Below, one piece after another: positions 37,103-49,340 of a stretch of 64,000 nt of DNA. The notes below the pieces were generated by a model that ran no database searches, was not told the origin of the DNA, and saw only the letters and a program-made list of their open reading frames with translations. The position numbers and the translations under genes were made by a program. The stretch covers positions 620,001-684,000 of the forward strand of contig NC_052481.1 in NCBI RefSeq assembly GCF_009730915.1. The letters are read 5' to 3'. Positions within the stretch are counted from its first letter, which is position 1. Every line of letters starts with the position of its first letter. Origin of the DNA: Dioscorea cayenensis subsp. rotundata. Lineage: Eukaryota > Streptophyta > Magnoliopsida > Dioscoreales > Dioscoreaceae.

Positions 37103-37429
37103 ATTTTAAGACTAAATGACTTACTAGTCTTAATCTACCGACCTAAGTCAATGAAATATTATAGGAGGGGAGCCTAAGATCATTCTAAACTATAATTTAA
37201 TGGTTCCGTGGTGTAGGGGCCATATTCTTCATATCTATCCCTAATTTCTCTTAAGATTTGATACAATAAATCTAATTGACAACATAAATTTATTCAGTTT
37301 TGTAAATCTACTTCTAACATATACTGGCATATTTATAAAGATAAATATTTCTAATATAATTATATAGCTCGACTAAAGACATAATTATAAAATTATAAAT
37401 ACAGAAATTAAAATGAATGAATTTGGATC

Positions 37430-37672
37430 TAAAGATAACCATACTAGTTCCATGGATTATTGCCATAGCGAAACCCAAAGGAACTTATAATAATATCTAA
37501 TTTTCTTACTAAATTATTTATAGTAGAAACTGAAATAAAGACAGGAATAAAAACTAAGGATAACCTTACTAGTTCCATGGATTATTGCCGTAGCGAAACC
37601 CAAGAAAACTTATAATGATAGCTAATTTTCATACTAAATTATTTATAGTAGAAACTGAAACAACAACTAAAA
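37430..37672. repeat. ~120-bp tandem duplication next to the pararetroviral copy
   Basis: Two copies share ACTAGTTCCATGGATTATTG, CCRTAGCGAAACCCAA, AACTTATAATRATA and AATTATTTATAGTAGAAACT, at about 37441 and 37567 (spacing ~122-126 bp). It lies outside the primer site, in what would be the intergenic region of a circular virus, or in host flank. Confidence 0.7.
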
Positions 37673-38271
37673 TGAAGACTGAATTTAAATCTAAATTTAA
37701 AAGAGCTATTTTTACTGAAGTAAAGTGGAATTAGAAAGACTACTTTACCATTAAAGCTACTGCAGAGATTAAACTAGTAAAAACTAAATTAGATTAAGAA
37801 TTCATATTTTAAAAATCCGTACTTAGTACTCAAGAGAGTCTTAAGAGAACAACTTTCTTGCCACTGTCCTTCTTTCCTTTCCTTAGATTCATACCATACC
37901 TCTAGTGTCATAAACTCATGTTACAAGATTTTAGCTTTTCTCTTCTTACCAAGATATTAGTTTTTCTCTGTAAGAACAAGTTAAATAATTTTACCAGCAT
38001 GTATTTTTTTTTCAGGCATCATACCTACGCTACTCTTTTCCTCTTCAAACGGTTCACTGCCTTAAACCAGGTTATGGGTCAATGGTCAAACCAGGTTCGA
38101 ACCGGGTTGTCTTGGTCATAAATATAATATATATTTTTGTAATTTTAATTATATATAAATATAAAAAAATAATACATTATAAATTACTAAAAATTTAAAA
38201 AAAAAACAACAACAATAAAAAAATTCAACAAATAAAATAGGTTTTTTTTATTTATAAATATTAACCAGGAT
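37673..38271. other. unassigned AT-rich DNA
   Basis: No gene is supported. 38040-38120 carries an AAACCAGGTT..GGTTCGAACCGGGTT phrase like the repeats at 24120 and 47340. Confidence 0.4.
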
Positions 38272-38445
38272 TCAGCAGAAAAACAGGGAACTGCTGAGTT
38301 TTTCATGCAGCCGGGGCAGTTCCGGTACCACGACATCACCTGCAGCTGAGGCACCACCATGGCTTGAAGACGTCTGACATTTCATCGAACTCCATAAACT
38401 GACCCATCTGCGTTGCTGCGAGATGGGCATAGTAAACAGGGGCAA
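38272..38445 (-). pseudogene. AGO4-type Argonaute, last-exon fragment with frameshift
   Basis: After a minus-strand acceptor (CTTTGCAG) the reading is VAPVYYAHLAATQMGQFMEF, the end of the PIWI domain. The C-terminus continues in a second frame (TSSSHGG, then VPELPRLHEKLSSSLFFC and a stop at 38272-38274). The FFC ending is typical of plant Argonautes and the TSSSHGG segment of the AGO4/6/9 clade. A single missing base near 38372-38375 separates the two frames. No upstream exons are found, so this is an isolated fragment. A larger AGO4-type pseudogene lies at 54960-58770. Confidence 0.8.
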
Positions 38446-39282
38446 CTGCAAAGAACGAAGGCAACACATCAGACTAAAGTCATGCAATGAACACAATGAA
38501 ACAAGCTTGCTTATGCATTAATTGATATGATTATTCACATTACAAACAAAAACAGACCTAGTAAGTAGCTTCCACAAACAAACCTCATGAAAGATTTCTA
38601 TTTTACTAAAGTGATAATGCAAACCTCCGAAGTGTAGATCTTTTGGCATGTTTCACATGTGTACGTTGCTCCACGATCATCTCCCCTCTGCTCATCTGCA
38701 CAGTAATGTTTCTACCTTTATTTATTTTACCTTTTTCTGGTTTTGTGATCCTGCTTCCTTCCCTTCCCTTACCAGCTGATACTAGTATGGCTGACATAGA
38801 AGTGAGAGAGAAAGACAAAGAGAGAAGGCAGAATAAAGACTAACAGCAGTGGATCCAGGTTCTCAGCGGATCATGGCCCTTCACATCCTTTTCCCGTGCC
38901 CTGTACTCGACCATGGCCCTTCTCGTCCTTTTCACCGGCTTCGCCGCTGTTCTCAGCAAATCCAGGTTCTTAGAACCCGCTTGCAAACTTCTTCGGGAAA
39001 CTTGAGAATTTTAAAGCTGGTTTTTATATTTAGGGTAAAGTTTCATTTTTAATGAGTTCAGATCTTGGAGCTTATTTGTCGAATTTAGTGATTTCATTGC
39101 CTTGAGATGCTGAAGATCTGTTTTTTTAGGTATAAAGGAAGGTCGGTTCATTTCTCTGGCCCAATCACCAAAAATCTGTTTTTTGGCATGAATTGGTGGG
39201 CTAACTTGTTCCATTTGTTTCATTGCGCACTTCAAGCTACAACCAACATTTGAACGGGAGTGTTTAGGGAATCCCGGTACCA
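38446..39282. other. region upstream of the TOPLESS-type pseudogene
   Basis: 38850-39000 contains a short GC-rich duplication (GATCCAGGTTCTCAGCGGAT / CAAATCCAGGTTCTTAGAAC; CATGGCCCTTCACATCCTTT / CATGGCCCTTCTCGTCCTTT). It may be the remnant of a 5' leader. No coding exon is supported. Confidence 0.4.
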
Positions 39283-42200
39283 TGTCTTCCTTGAGCAGGG
39301 AGCTTGTTTTCCTAATTCTGCAATTCTTGGATGAAGAGAAGTTCAAAAATACTGTTCACAAGTGAGTGAATTTTTTTGCAATGCCTAAAAAAATGGGGGC
39401 TTTATGTTGGAAACCTGATTCATATACAAACAACTGTTTTATTAAAAACATCCTCTAAAATCTCATATATTGCATTGCTTCAATCAGACTGAACACTTTA
39501 CTGGTATGTGTTCATTGGTCTGTTTTTTTTTTCCAATTATGTTGGTGTCCAAATGAATGAATTTTAGGTTGGAACAAGAGTCAGGCTTCTACTTTAATAT
39601 GAAGCATTTTGAGGATCAGGTTTTGCGGGGGAGTGGGAGGAGGTTGAAAAGTGTCTCTGTGGGTTCACAGAGGTTGAAGACAATCGATACTCTATGAAGA
39701 TATTCTTTGAGATAAGGAAGCAGAAATATCTATAAGCATTGGATAGGTGAGTTGTTATGCTTGTGGTGGACTACTTAATGATTGACTTGTAGGTTGTTTA
39801 AGGTGTATGATTAATAGATCATGTTACCTTGCAGGCATGATCGAGCTAAGGCTGTTGAGATACTTGTCAAGGATCTCAAAGTCTTTGCTTAATGAAGAAA
39901 ACGCGCACTGGATTTTCTGATGTGGTATTGGAGTACAAAAGACATCTTCCAGAATATGCAGTGACTTCTTCTTTTCATGCACTGGTTTTTATGTTGAATT
40001 TCCATACAAACTTTCCCTAGAAGACTAAGTAATTGGGTTGATTTTCTAGGTTATTCTCTCTGGTCCGTCTCACCCAACTAATATTTATTCACAAGATGAT
40101 CTTCCTAGAATTGTTGTACGGACACTTTACCAGGGCTCTAGTGTTACAAGCTTGGACTCTCATCCCATTCAACAGACAATACTTCTAGGTAGCTGTTTGG
40201 CACTGGGTCTCATGAAAATATTGTTGTTTCAATTTTGAGTTAACCATGCTCTAATGTGCTATATGGTTACTGATTTTCTTCTTCTATTGGCATTTTGTAT
40301 TTTGATAACATCTAGTTGGAACAATTGTTGGTGACATCGGAATATGGGAAGTTGGATCTCGTAAGAAGATAACAAACAGGACATTCAAGGTTTGGGACAT
40401 AACGGCTTGTTCAAGGACCTTACAGGCGTGTTTACCAAACTGAACTCGATTATTTCTATAATGGAATACCATGTTCATGATCATGTCCTGTATTTCTAAT
40501 AATTCTTAATTCCCCTCTAATTGGCTGGTTTGATAAATTTCCAGGCAACGCTAGTGAATGATGCCACAGTATATGTCAATCGATGTATATGGAGTCCTGA
40601 TGGATCTATCCTTGGTAAAGCTAATAGCACAACATATTTATTTGATGTAGTTATCCTTTGCAGGCTTCTCGTCATCGCAATTGATTTTTGTTTATGGTAC
40701 TGTGATTTCTTTTGCCTATGCTAAGATCTACTATTTGTTTTTTTTTGCTAGGTGTTGCATTTTCACAACATATTGTCCATATATATGCTTTTCTATCTAA
40801 TGGAGAATTAAGGCAGCAAATGGAGGTCTGATGCATATTAATTTTTGAAATCATAAATCAAGAGAGCAATGAGACAATAAAAGCACACAAGATTTACGAG
40901 GTTCGGCAATGTGTCTACGTCCTCGGGGGTGGAGCAGCCGTAATCCTCTTATTCACTTGTCTCTCCTCACGGTTGAGTCAAAAGACTAGGGTTACAAATA
41001 TTTATAAGTAAAAACCTAAATTTATCCAAATACAAACCTATTTGGATCCTAACCCTATCTCGGATCCTAAACATATCCAGATTCTAAACCTATCCGGATA
41101 CAAATTACAAGATTATCAAATCATAATCCCTAACAAGATACAAATTACCCTTAGTATTCTATCAGGGCGTTTCCCCGACTCAACCTATCAAACCGATGCT
41201 CCCACAATATGACGGATGTTATCACGCCCACTCCACCCGTTCCCACATCTGCTAGTTTACTTGTGTATATGAGTCATACACAACAATCTCCACCTTGGCG
41301 AATATACCCATGAAGATATAAACCAGGGAGCTTCTTATCTTCCAAATAGGTTGAGTGCCATGTCTCTTTAGCATTAGAGACATTGATCAAGTCCAAGCAA
41401 TGCTTGAACTTCCCTGTAGTGATTGCCTTTGATCCGATTTTTGTAATCGCAACAACAACTCCACCTACAACCCGTATTTCCCATCGCTGTGTAGATATTC
41501 CTAGCACTCCTTTCTCCTTTCATCACTATCAAACCATCCTTACTCACCGCAATGCAATCCTTTTTCGGTTTTATAGCCAAAACCGCTTTCCATGCAAAAG
41601 TACCCAAAGAAATCGATTCTTCTTTAATTCGGAACATGTCGAACATCACACAAAGTCCGAACAACACCATTATGCATCCGAATCTTGATCTGCCCTTTTT
41701 CGAAAGAATAGCTACAAGCTTTTATCATTGCCCATGTAGACAAAAACCAAAAATCCCTCGATTTGTATGAATCAAACCAGTCCTTGTTCCATGTCATGTG
41801 AAACGAGCATCCCGTATCCAAAATCCATGAATCTGAGGTTTACATGATGAAACTGAAAGCAGATCCCCATAACTACAATCTGAATCACCGCGTTGGATCA
41901 CATTAGCAAACTGTGATGAATTATTGTTCCTTTCATCAATCTGTTGCTTCCTGTTTGGACAGTCTTTCCTAATATGTCCCATCTATTGGCTCTTATAACA
42001 TTGAATAGATCTTCTAACTCTGGGATTCCTTTTGCTGAAACCATCTTTCCCCCGCCTTCTCCCGCTTTCCCGGTTGCCTTTCACATACAACACTTCCGCT
42101 TTGAGAACCTTCGAGCATTATTTTTGCTTCCACTGATTGTGGGCTAACAACGCGTGAGTGATCTCATCTACTTTGAGCGTATCTTTCCCCCATGTGAGTG

Positions 42201-43990
42201 TAGTCACTAGATGCTCATATGAAGGCGGTAAAGAACACAGCAAAATCATAGCTTTGTCTTCATCTTCAATTACGACCTCAATTCTCTGCAAATCACTGAC
42301 GGTGTGATTGAAGAAATTGATATGTTGTACCAGATCTGCACCTTCCTGCATCTTCAGGCCATACAGTTTCTACTTCAGATACAACTTATTTGTCAGAGAT
42401 TTCGACATATATCGACCCTCCAATTTCCTTCAGACCTCCACCGAAGACGAGAGATCCATGACGTGATACATAACATCATCCGCCAAACACAACCGAATAA
42501 GTGCCGCCGCTTTTGTTTGTAAATCCAACCAAACTTGGTCTTCCAAATCTTGAGGCTTTGTCTCTTCCAATGCTTTCAACATCCCTTGCTGTACTAGCAA
42601 ATCCTTTACCCTCTGCTGCCACAATCCAAAATTCCCAGTTCCATTGAACCTTTCCACATCGAATTTTGTAACAGAGTTCATCCTGCCAACAAAAAAACTC
42701 GCTCTAATACCACTTGTGGGCTATCAGAGCGAGTTCATTCTGCCATACACAACATTAATGACATTGCCTTTTCACATCCCAACAAGGTTTTATGTATAAT
42801 CACCTGTGGTGATGATAAAACTATTAAGGTTAGTTTTGTTGATACTCATCTTTATGTGAAGGATTTTATTGAATGGGTACGTTTGTTATCTTTGATACCA
42901 ATTGCATGTGATATATAGGTGGGGGATGCCACAATAAGACAACAGCTGTGTATATTTGAAGGTCATGAAGCTCCTGTATATTTTGTATGCCCTCACTACA
43001 AGGAGAATATTCAGGTTGTCTTTAGACTCTGAAGATGTTTTCATTAGCTTGAATTTTAACTGTTTTTTTATATTAGTGCATGTTAGTCTAATTTGTTAAT
43101 TTGTTTTGAACACTTCTCCGTTGGTTGTAGGCAGTTGTTTAACGTTAGATTAAGGAGGCCTGTTGAGTTCAAACGATTGCAATCTTTTCTTGATGTCACT
43201 CACTTTGGTTTTGTACGCAGTTCATTTTCTCCACAGCCATCGATGGAAGAATCAAAGCATGGCTCTATGATTGTATGGGGTCTAGAGTTGACTACGATGC
43301 TCCTGGGCACTGGTGTACTACCATGGCATATAGTGCAGATGGATCAAGGTGAGGTTCTGTGTGAATTTTGATAACAATTGTTTATAAACTTGGAACCCAG
43401 TTCTTAGTAATGCAATTGTTTTTGTTGATCTTTGAATTACAAATTTGCAAGAGTTGACTATTTGTTCACATGTTTGTTTTTCATTTTGTATACCATCATG
43501 CAGGCTTTTTTCTTGTGGAACTAGTAAGGATGGTGAGTCGCATTTGGTTGAGTGGAATGAGACTGAAGGATCCATTAAAAGGACTTATTATGGCTTAAAG
43601 AAACATTCTTTCGGTTTCGTACAATTTGATACAACGAGGAATCGCTTCTTAGCTGCTGGAGATGAATTCATGATCAAGTTTTGGGATATGGACAATACCA
43701 ATATATTGTTGACTATAGATGCAGATGCTGGTTTGACTGTTAGTAAAGTCATGCCGTTTGAGCTTGTCTTTCTTCATGTTATTCAAAGTCCTTAAACAAT
43801 GAAATCTCCTTGTCTTTTGATTTGTAGGCAAGCCCTCGACTAAGATTCAATAAAGAGGGTTCATTGCTTGCGGTCACCACAAATGAAAATGGCATCAAGA
43901 TCTTGGCAAATGCTGATGGACAACACTTAATAAGGATGTTGGAGACAAGGCCCTTTGTTGGAGAATGCGTGGAATATTTAGAACTTGCGG
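39283..43990 (+). pseudogene. TOPLESS/TPR-type co-repressor pseudogene, split by a copia fragment
   Basis: Exons of a Groucho-like nuclear co-repressor in native order with introns kept. Exon 1 (39283-39361) begins MSSLSRELVFLILQFLDEEK, the LisH region; exon 2 (from 39568, LEQESGFYFNMKHFEDQVL) continues into CTLH but loses one base near 39625. A third exon (39835) ends in a stop at 39890-39892. About 300 residues are then missing. WD40 exons follow at about 40050-40188, 40316-40425, 40546-40615, 40752-40826, 42740-42830, 42920-43013, 43210-43350, 43503-43739 and 43829-43990, with recognisable blocks such as VGDIGIWEVGS, ITCGDDKTIK, FEGHEAPVY, RVDYDAPG and FDTTRNRFLAAGDEFMIKFW. The C-terminal half of the propeller is missing. 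Losing both frame and segments makes it non-functional. Retained introns show it arose by DNA duplication, not retrocopying. Confidence 0.88.
40830..42738 (-). mobile_element. Ty1/copia retrotransposon fragment inside the TOPLESS pseudogene
   Basis: On the minus strand a primer site TGGTATTAGAGC (42712-42701) is followed 20 bp later by a Gag start (MNSVTKFDVERFNGTGNFGL, 42681). Further Gag (WGKDTLKVDEITHALLAH), a CCHC zinc-knuckle end (GHIRKDCPNRKQQ) and a protease-like DTGCSFHMTWNK follow, in several frames. RT, RNase H and integrase are absent. 40870-41290 carries ATTTACGAGGTTCGGCAATG and CTACGTCCTCGGGGG, wording common in plant LTRs, so it may be the 3' LTR. TOPLESS exons stop and resume on either side. 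No 5' LTR is seen next to the primer site. Confidence 0.75.
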
Positions 43991-45779
43991 TTGGTGTAAA
44001 GTGATAACACGTGGAATACTTGGAAAATCTGTGGTGGTTTTGACATTATTAGTCTATAAGGTTTGTATTTTGAGAAATAGGTCTAGAAGGATAGAAGGAT
44101 GATCCCAAGCACAACCTGTGTTGTAGTTTTACTTTTTATGTTCGGTATTTTTTTATTTTGAGACTAAATTTTTATCCTCTTTGATAAAAAAATTTAAGTA
44201 TGTCCTTATTTATTTTGTGCTAAGTTTAGAACTTAAGATGAATTCACTAACTAATTATTTCCAACATGATATGCTTCCCTTAGGTGGAATCTGCAATCTC
44301 ATGTATGATCCATCAGCAAAGGTTGGACTCAATATGTTATGTGCAAGCTAGGGAAAGATTTACTGAATTCAATTTGTTATACTTAAGAAATACTTCATTC
44401 AAACGTACTCAATCAATACTCATCAAGTAATCACTTAATAATTCAGCTCACTGAAATACTTTGGAAAATCACCAAAAGCAGTTATCAAATTAGATATGAT
44501 ATTCAGTAAAATTCCGAGATCTTCCTCTATGGAAACATTAACAATCAGTACAAGTATTACCTATCATCATTCATAAACCACAATGATCGAAATCCATGAC
44601 ATTTAGGAAAAGAAATGCAGAATTTAACAAGTTTGACAGATGAGAACAATCTCACAGAAACAACAAGTAATTGAATGCAAAAAATACTAAAAAACGTAAA
44701 TTCCAGAAACCCAAGATAATTGGCAACCTTGTCTCCCTGCTCTTAATAACCTTGAGAGAAACTATAGCCGTCAACTTCCTGCTTCAAGTCTAGATAAATA
44801 TGTTTTAAAGTTTTAAAAGATAAAATCTCACTAGAAAAATATCATCAAGATTCTTTATTTCAGATTTTATACATAACACTGAATTTTGTACCAAAAAAAT
44901 TCTATTATTCTTTTATTTTTTACGAATTTTTTTTTTTAAAAAAAACCCCTGTTAGAGGTAGGGTTACATCCTTTGTTGTAACCCTGTCGCCCGGGGTTAG
45001 GGATATAACTATAAAAAAAATATTTTTTTAGTGATAATAGGTTTTTTTTTATTTTTAAATATGTTTAAATATTTAAAGATAAAAAAATTAAAAAATAAAA
45101 CCTCACATAATAAATATTTAAATAAATAATTATGTTAGAAAGACTTATCTCGCAGTCGAATGATGCACAATCGTTTTGTATATTTGCAGTCATTGCTCTT
45201 CCGCCCAAGCGAATGACACCGACATCTTGTGACAAGACTGCAGTGGACGCACAATCTTTAGTTTTGGTATTATTCCCATACTAGGATGAGAGGTTTTGTC
45301 ATTACGACCAGACTGTAGATTGACATAATGCATTATTAAACTTGGACTTTTGTCGCGTTTCACTTAGTTCCTTTTATCCGCTTGTTCAACAATTGATTCC
45401 ATGACACATGATTGAAGGACAGAGCGACGAGGACAAATTTCATTTGTGTGACAGCAACTTTAAATTTTTTTTAAGTGGATAAACCACTTTTATTAAAATA
45501 AATAAAACCATACACTAGAATCAACCAAATACAACCAACATCTTTAAATATTCACTTCAATTTTACAGTGTAAAATATTTAAATTATTTTAAATTTTTAA
45601 TTCACATCATAGCTTCGCTGTAATTTATCTTTTACTTTTTAAAATAGATTATTTAATTATTTTTATTAATTATATTTATGATTTTATTAAATAAATAATG
45701 CTTTAATAAAAATATAAAATATATAATGTTAATAATTAAAAAAATTTAATGAAATAATTGTGGGTCTTGTTTTTATAAT
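43991..45779. other. unassigned repeat-rich DNA
   Basis: No gene supported. 44950-45010 carries GTAGGGTTACATCCTTTGTT and CGCCCGGGGTTAGGG, similar to the GGGGTTAGGGTTA segments of repeat family A. 45170-45450 is more GC-balanced but has no usable frame. Confidence 0.4.
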
Positions 45780-46322
45780 ATATCTATTATGAGAGATAGT
45801 TTTAGGGATGATGGGACTGATCGTGGTTCCCATTTTACTGAGTATAAGTGAGTATAACTAGTGAGAATGAGATAATGTAATACGCATGTAAAGAGTTTAA
45901 TGAGTTGATAAGATGTCAGCTGGATATCAAATTTTTAGAATCAGTCTAAGGATTACAGATGCTCATTGTTGAGCAACTTTCCCTCATCTCATTGAGTGTT
46001 AATGAGTGGCTAGTTTTCAAAAATCTAAAAAATATAATGACCAAGTGATTATAATCCTCTTAAAATAATTAAAATTATTTTTAAAAATTATCAATATATT
46101 TTAAAAAATTTAAAGATAAAATTTGCATAGTGTGATAAATATGATTTTTTAATAGATATTTAAAAATAGAATCTCACTAGATAAATATTTAAATAAATTA
46201 ATTATGTTAGAATGGGTTGTAAATCCGGCATCGGGGTTGCATGGCTTAGATGCCCAGCATGTAACCTCAAATCCGGGGTTAGGGTTACCTTCTAACTTGT
46301 AACCCTGGGCACGGAGTTATGG

Positions 46323-46368
<46 letters not shown>

Positions 46369-46450
46369 TTCTTTTAGTGATAATGAGTTAGTTATTTTTT
46401 ATTTTTTTAAAATATGTTTTATATATTTAAAGATAAAATTCTTATGAGCA
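45780..46450 (+). repeat. dispersed repeat family A, copy 2
   Basis: It matches 24890-25450, including GTAAATCCGGCATCGGGGTT, CCGGGGTTAGGGTTA and TAACTTGTAACCC, and ends in a pure (AT)n microsatellite at about 46322-46365. Confidence 0.75.
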
Positions 46451-47090
46451 TTGAGTAATTAACCCCAGCATTGGGTTATTAACCTCCCTTTAGATTTTTT
46501 TTTAAAAAAAATTTAAATTTTCTATATGTTTTTTCATATAATGTGATGATTATAACTTTATCCCAAAATAGAATTATCTTAATTATGGTGATTTACAATT
46601 TAATTTTTAAATAGAGTATTAAATAATTAGTAATAATTATGATGGTCATTTGTTAATTAGCATAAAGCGAAGAAGTAATATTTACTAAACAATCTTCAAT
46701 AATAATTATATAATAAAATATGACCCATCATCATTCTATTTATCTTTTTAATTATTTACATTATATATTTTATTAGAACATATGTATTTAATTAAATCTT
46801 AAAAATAATTAATAAAATAATTAACTAATATATTCTAAATTTATATTTCAAAATAAATATTTAAAATAATAAAATTATGTGAATAATATTAAATTATGAA
46901 GTTACTAACCCCGTGGTTAATAACCTTGATCTCGGGGTTATAAATCCCACTTCCAAGATTTTTTATTTTTTTAATTTTTTAATATTTTTTTTAACCCGAG
47001 CATCGCGGTAATTAACCTTAGATTTTTTTTTAAAAAAAAATTAATGTGTTAAAAAATTTAATCTCGAAAATAAATTATCTTAATTATGTT
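46430..47090 (+). repeat. dispersed repeat family B, copy 1
   Basis: It contains ATTCTTATGAGCATTGAGTA, CCAGCATTGGGTWATTAA, TAGCACAAAGCGAAGAAG (here TAGCATAAAGCGAAGAAG), TATGACCC, and GCATCGCGGTAATTAA. The same order occurs at 59860-61220 and partly at 61220-61900. AT-rich and non-coding. Confidence 0.7.
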
Positions 47091-47339
47091 AGCATTTGCA
47101 AGTCTAAGAAATGAAGACATCAAATACCAAAACTGATCAAAATCAACATCATTCTCAAAACATTGGCTTTCCATAGAAATAATAGCTGCCAAAAAAATAT
47201 GAATAATAAAAAAGAACCTTCAGAAATCCATACCATTATATGGTTGTCACTGCGGCATCGGGGTTGCTAGTACCAACTTTCTTTGTTGTAACTCCGATTT
47301 TGAGTTACTAACTCGGATTTATGGTTGTCACCCCCAGTA

Positions 47340-47548
47340 GGTGTGCATTTCTAACCAAAAACGTGCAATCGAGCAGTCAAAAACCTAATCGCAACCTTAA
47401 GGGTTGATTCCGGCTTTCAAAAATTTGAAAAATCGTGGAACCCGTAGCTCCAACTGCGATTCAACCCAGTGTTGAACCCGTGGTTTAACCTCCAGCTTTG
47501 CTTGGGTTGAACCGCCGGCTCAACCTCCGATTCAAGTTAAATCAAAAT

Positions 47549-47613
<65 letters not shown>

Positions 47614-48280
47614 TAACATAAATAATGTCATGAATGATTAGGTTTTTTTATTTTGTTAATATCATTAATTATTAATTAATTAAGTAATTACATGTTTAAA
47701 AGATATTTTTAAATAAATAATTAAAGATATTAACTAAATTGATTATTGACTAGGTTTGATTCATCTATATCTCGACTTTTATATCGTATCTGCATCTATA
47801 CCAAACTTTCATCACTCATGCAAGAAGATAAGTTTATAATTAATTAATTATACTACAAATTATTAGTAATAAATTAAATATGAATTTATTAAAACAATTT
47901 AATTAATGAGGAATACTTAAAAAGTTAAAAAGAGCCTTTAATAGAGATTAATCTCATTTTTTTTATTTTTTCGTACTTTTATTGCAAAATATTGTTTTGA
48001 ATTATTAATACTTTTATTTTTTAATAAAATATTGTATTAAAGTAATTCTTCTATTTTTGTGTTCATTTAATTTAAAATATTGAATTATTTAGTTTAACGA
48101 AAAAAACCTGAACAATTTGAATCGTCAAACTAGAATCGCTGAATCGAATCGCCAAAGATCGAGCAGTGCTCGAACTAAAACCGACCCCACTCAAGAATCT
48201 TGCCTTTTAAAAATTTTTGAACCGAAAACAGCATGATTCGAAACCGTGAATCTACTGAATCGTAGGCTATGTCTAACCCC
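47340..48280. repeat. repeat rich in GGTTGAACC/AATCG phrases with an (AT)n core
   Basis: Terminal parts contain AACCTAATCGCAACCTTAAG, GGTTGAACCGCCGGCTCAAC and, at the other side, TGAATCGAATCGCC and AACCGAAAACAGCATGATTC. A long (AT)n tract lies at about 47553-47606. No TIR or target duplication could be fixed. Confidence 0.35.
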
Positions 48281-48700
48281 GAGGGTTACTTGCAGAGGGC
48301 TATACCTGGGTGACATTGTGAAGGTCATCGGCTTTTACAATTCATTGCCTGAAGTCTAAGCATGCCAAGAAGACTATAAGAAAGGCCTGATTTAACTCCA
48401 CCAGTTAATAGATAACCCTAACCTTCAAATGGAAATTATGGAATGGTAGAAGCCACATCCATGACATGATGAACCATGTTGATAAATATCTGTGTATGTT
48501 ATATATAAATCATGATGAACCAACGGTTGAAATTCGATCACCATTTTTCCATAATCCCGATAAACTCTCTGCCTTGCAAATTTTTAGAATCTTCGGCTAG
48601 ACGCAACCATACTATCCCTTCCATTCCTGCCCCCACAAAGCTCTTCGCTTATGCTCGAAACCATAATAATTGTTCTCTCTGTCTCTGTTTGATCGGAGAA
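48281..48700. promoter_or_regulatory. upstream region of an unidentified gene start
   Basis: The sequence becomes less AT-rich before the ATG at 48701, with pyrimidine-rich stretches (CTCTCTGTCTCTG) typical of plant 5' leaders. The ATG at 48512 opens the same frame, but the leader-like composition favours the later start. Confidence 0.3.
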
Positions 48701-49340
48701 ATGGAGTTCGTACCTGGTCGATACCTGGTCGAAACCCTAGTAAGTGTTCTTAAGGCATCTGTGATAGCGTTGTGATTGGATTTCACTTTCTCTAGTGAGG
48801 TTGGTTGTTATTGAAGCATTTCGTTCAGTTTTAAGTGTTCATCCTTCTGTCGTTTCTTTTGCTCCGAGAGATTTCATCAGTGAGGTTGATTGTTTGTTTT
48901 TGTTTTTTTATGCCTTTTCAATGAGCAGATTGACTGTGGGAAAATCGGTTGTTTGATTTGTTGGAAATATATGGAGTTGTGTTTTTTTTTTTTTAACATG
49001 ATTGAGAATTGAATAGGTTTTTTATGATATGTAAGGTGTGAAAATGTCGATTTTTGTTGTTGTAATTTCTATTTTAATTGGATCTATGAACTATTTTCAT
49101 AGATGGTGGTCATTCACACAATGAGAAAGTTTGCCCCTGTCCAAAGGTGGCATTTTTAGAAACAAGTGATACTAATTTGGTTTTGCTCATATTTTATTTA
49201 TGGTTGTGTTCACAAAATGAGAGCTAAATTTATAGGTTCATGACTTAAGTTCATTTTTGTAGGCTATAAAATGTCTGGATGCCCGTCTTGAAACCAGGCA
49301 GAAATACTGTTACACTCACCTTATCTCCACAGAAGCCAGG
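48701..49340 (+). CDS. two-exon 5' fragment of an unidentified gene
   Basis: Exon 1 (ATG at 48701) reads MEFVPGRYLVETL and ends at a good donor (CCTA|GTAAGTG). About 500 bp later, after TTTTTGTAG, exon 2 (49262-49340) reads AIKCLDARLETRQKY and continues in phase to another donor (GCCAG|GTTCTT). Clean splice signals and matched phase support a real exon pair. I do not recognise the family. No further exon is seen before the tandem repeat at 49754, so the gene is truncated or its continuation was displaced. Confidence 0.5.

Noticed and set aside
37185..37225. GGTTCCGTGGTGTAGGGGCC, resembling the 5' end of plant tRNA-Val
   Set aside because: Only about 15-20 bases match; no anticodon arm or T arm with GGTTCGAA follows, so it is not a tRNA gene.
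46322..47606. Long (AT)n tracts as possible origins or structural elements
   Set aside because: Simple microsatellites, common in AT-rich plant DNA, with no associated motif.
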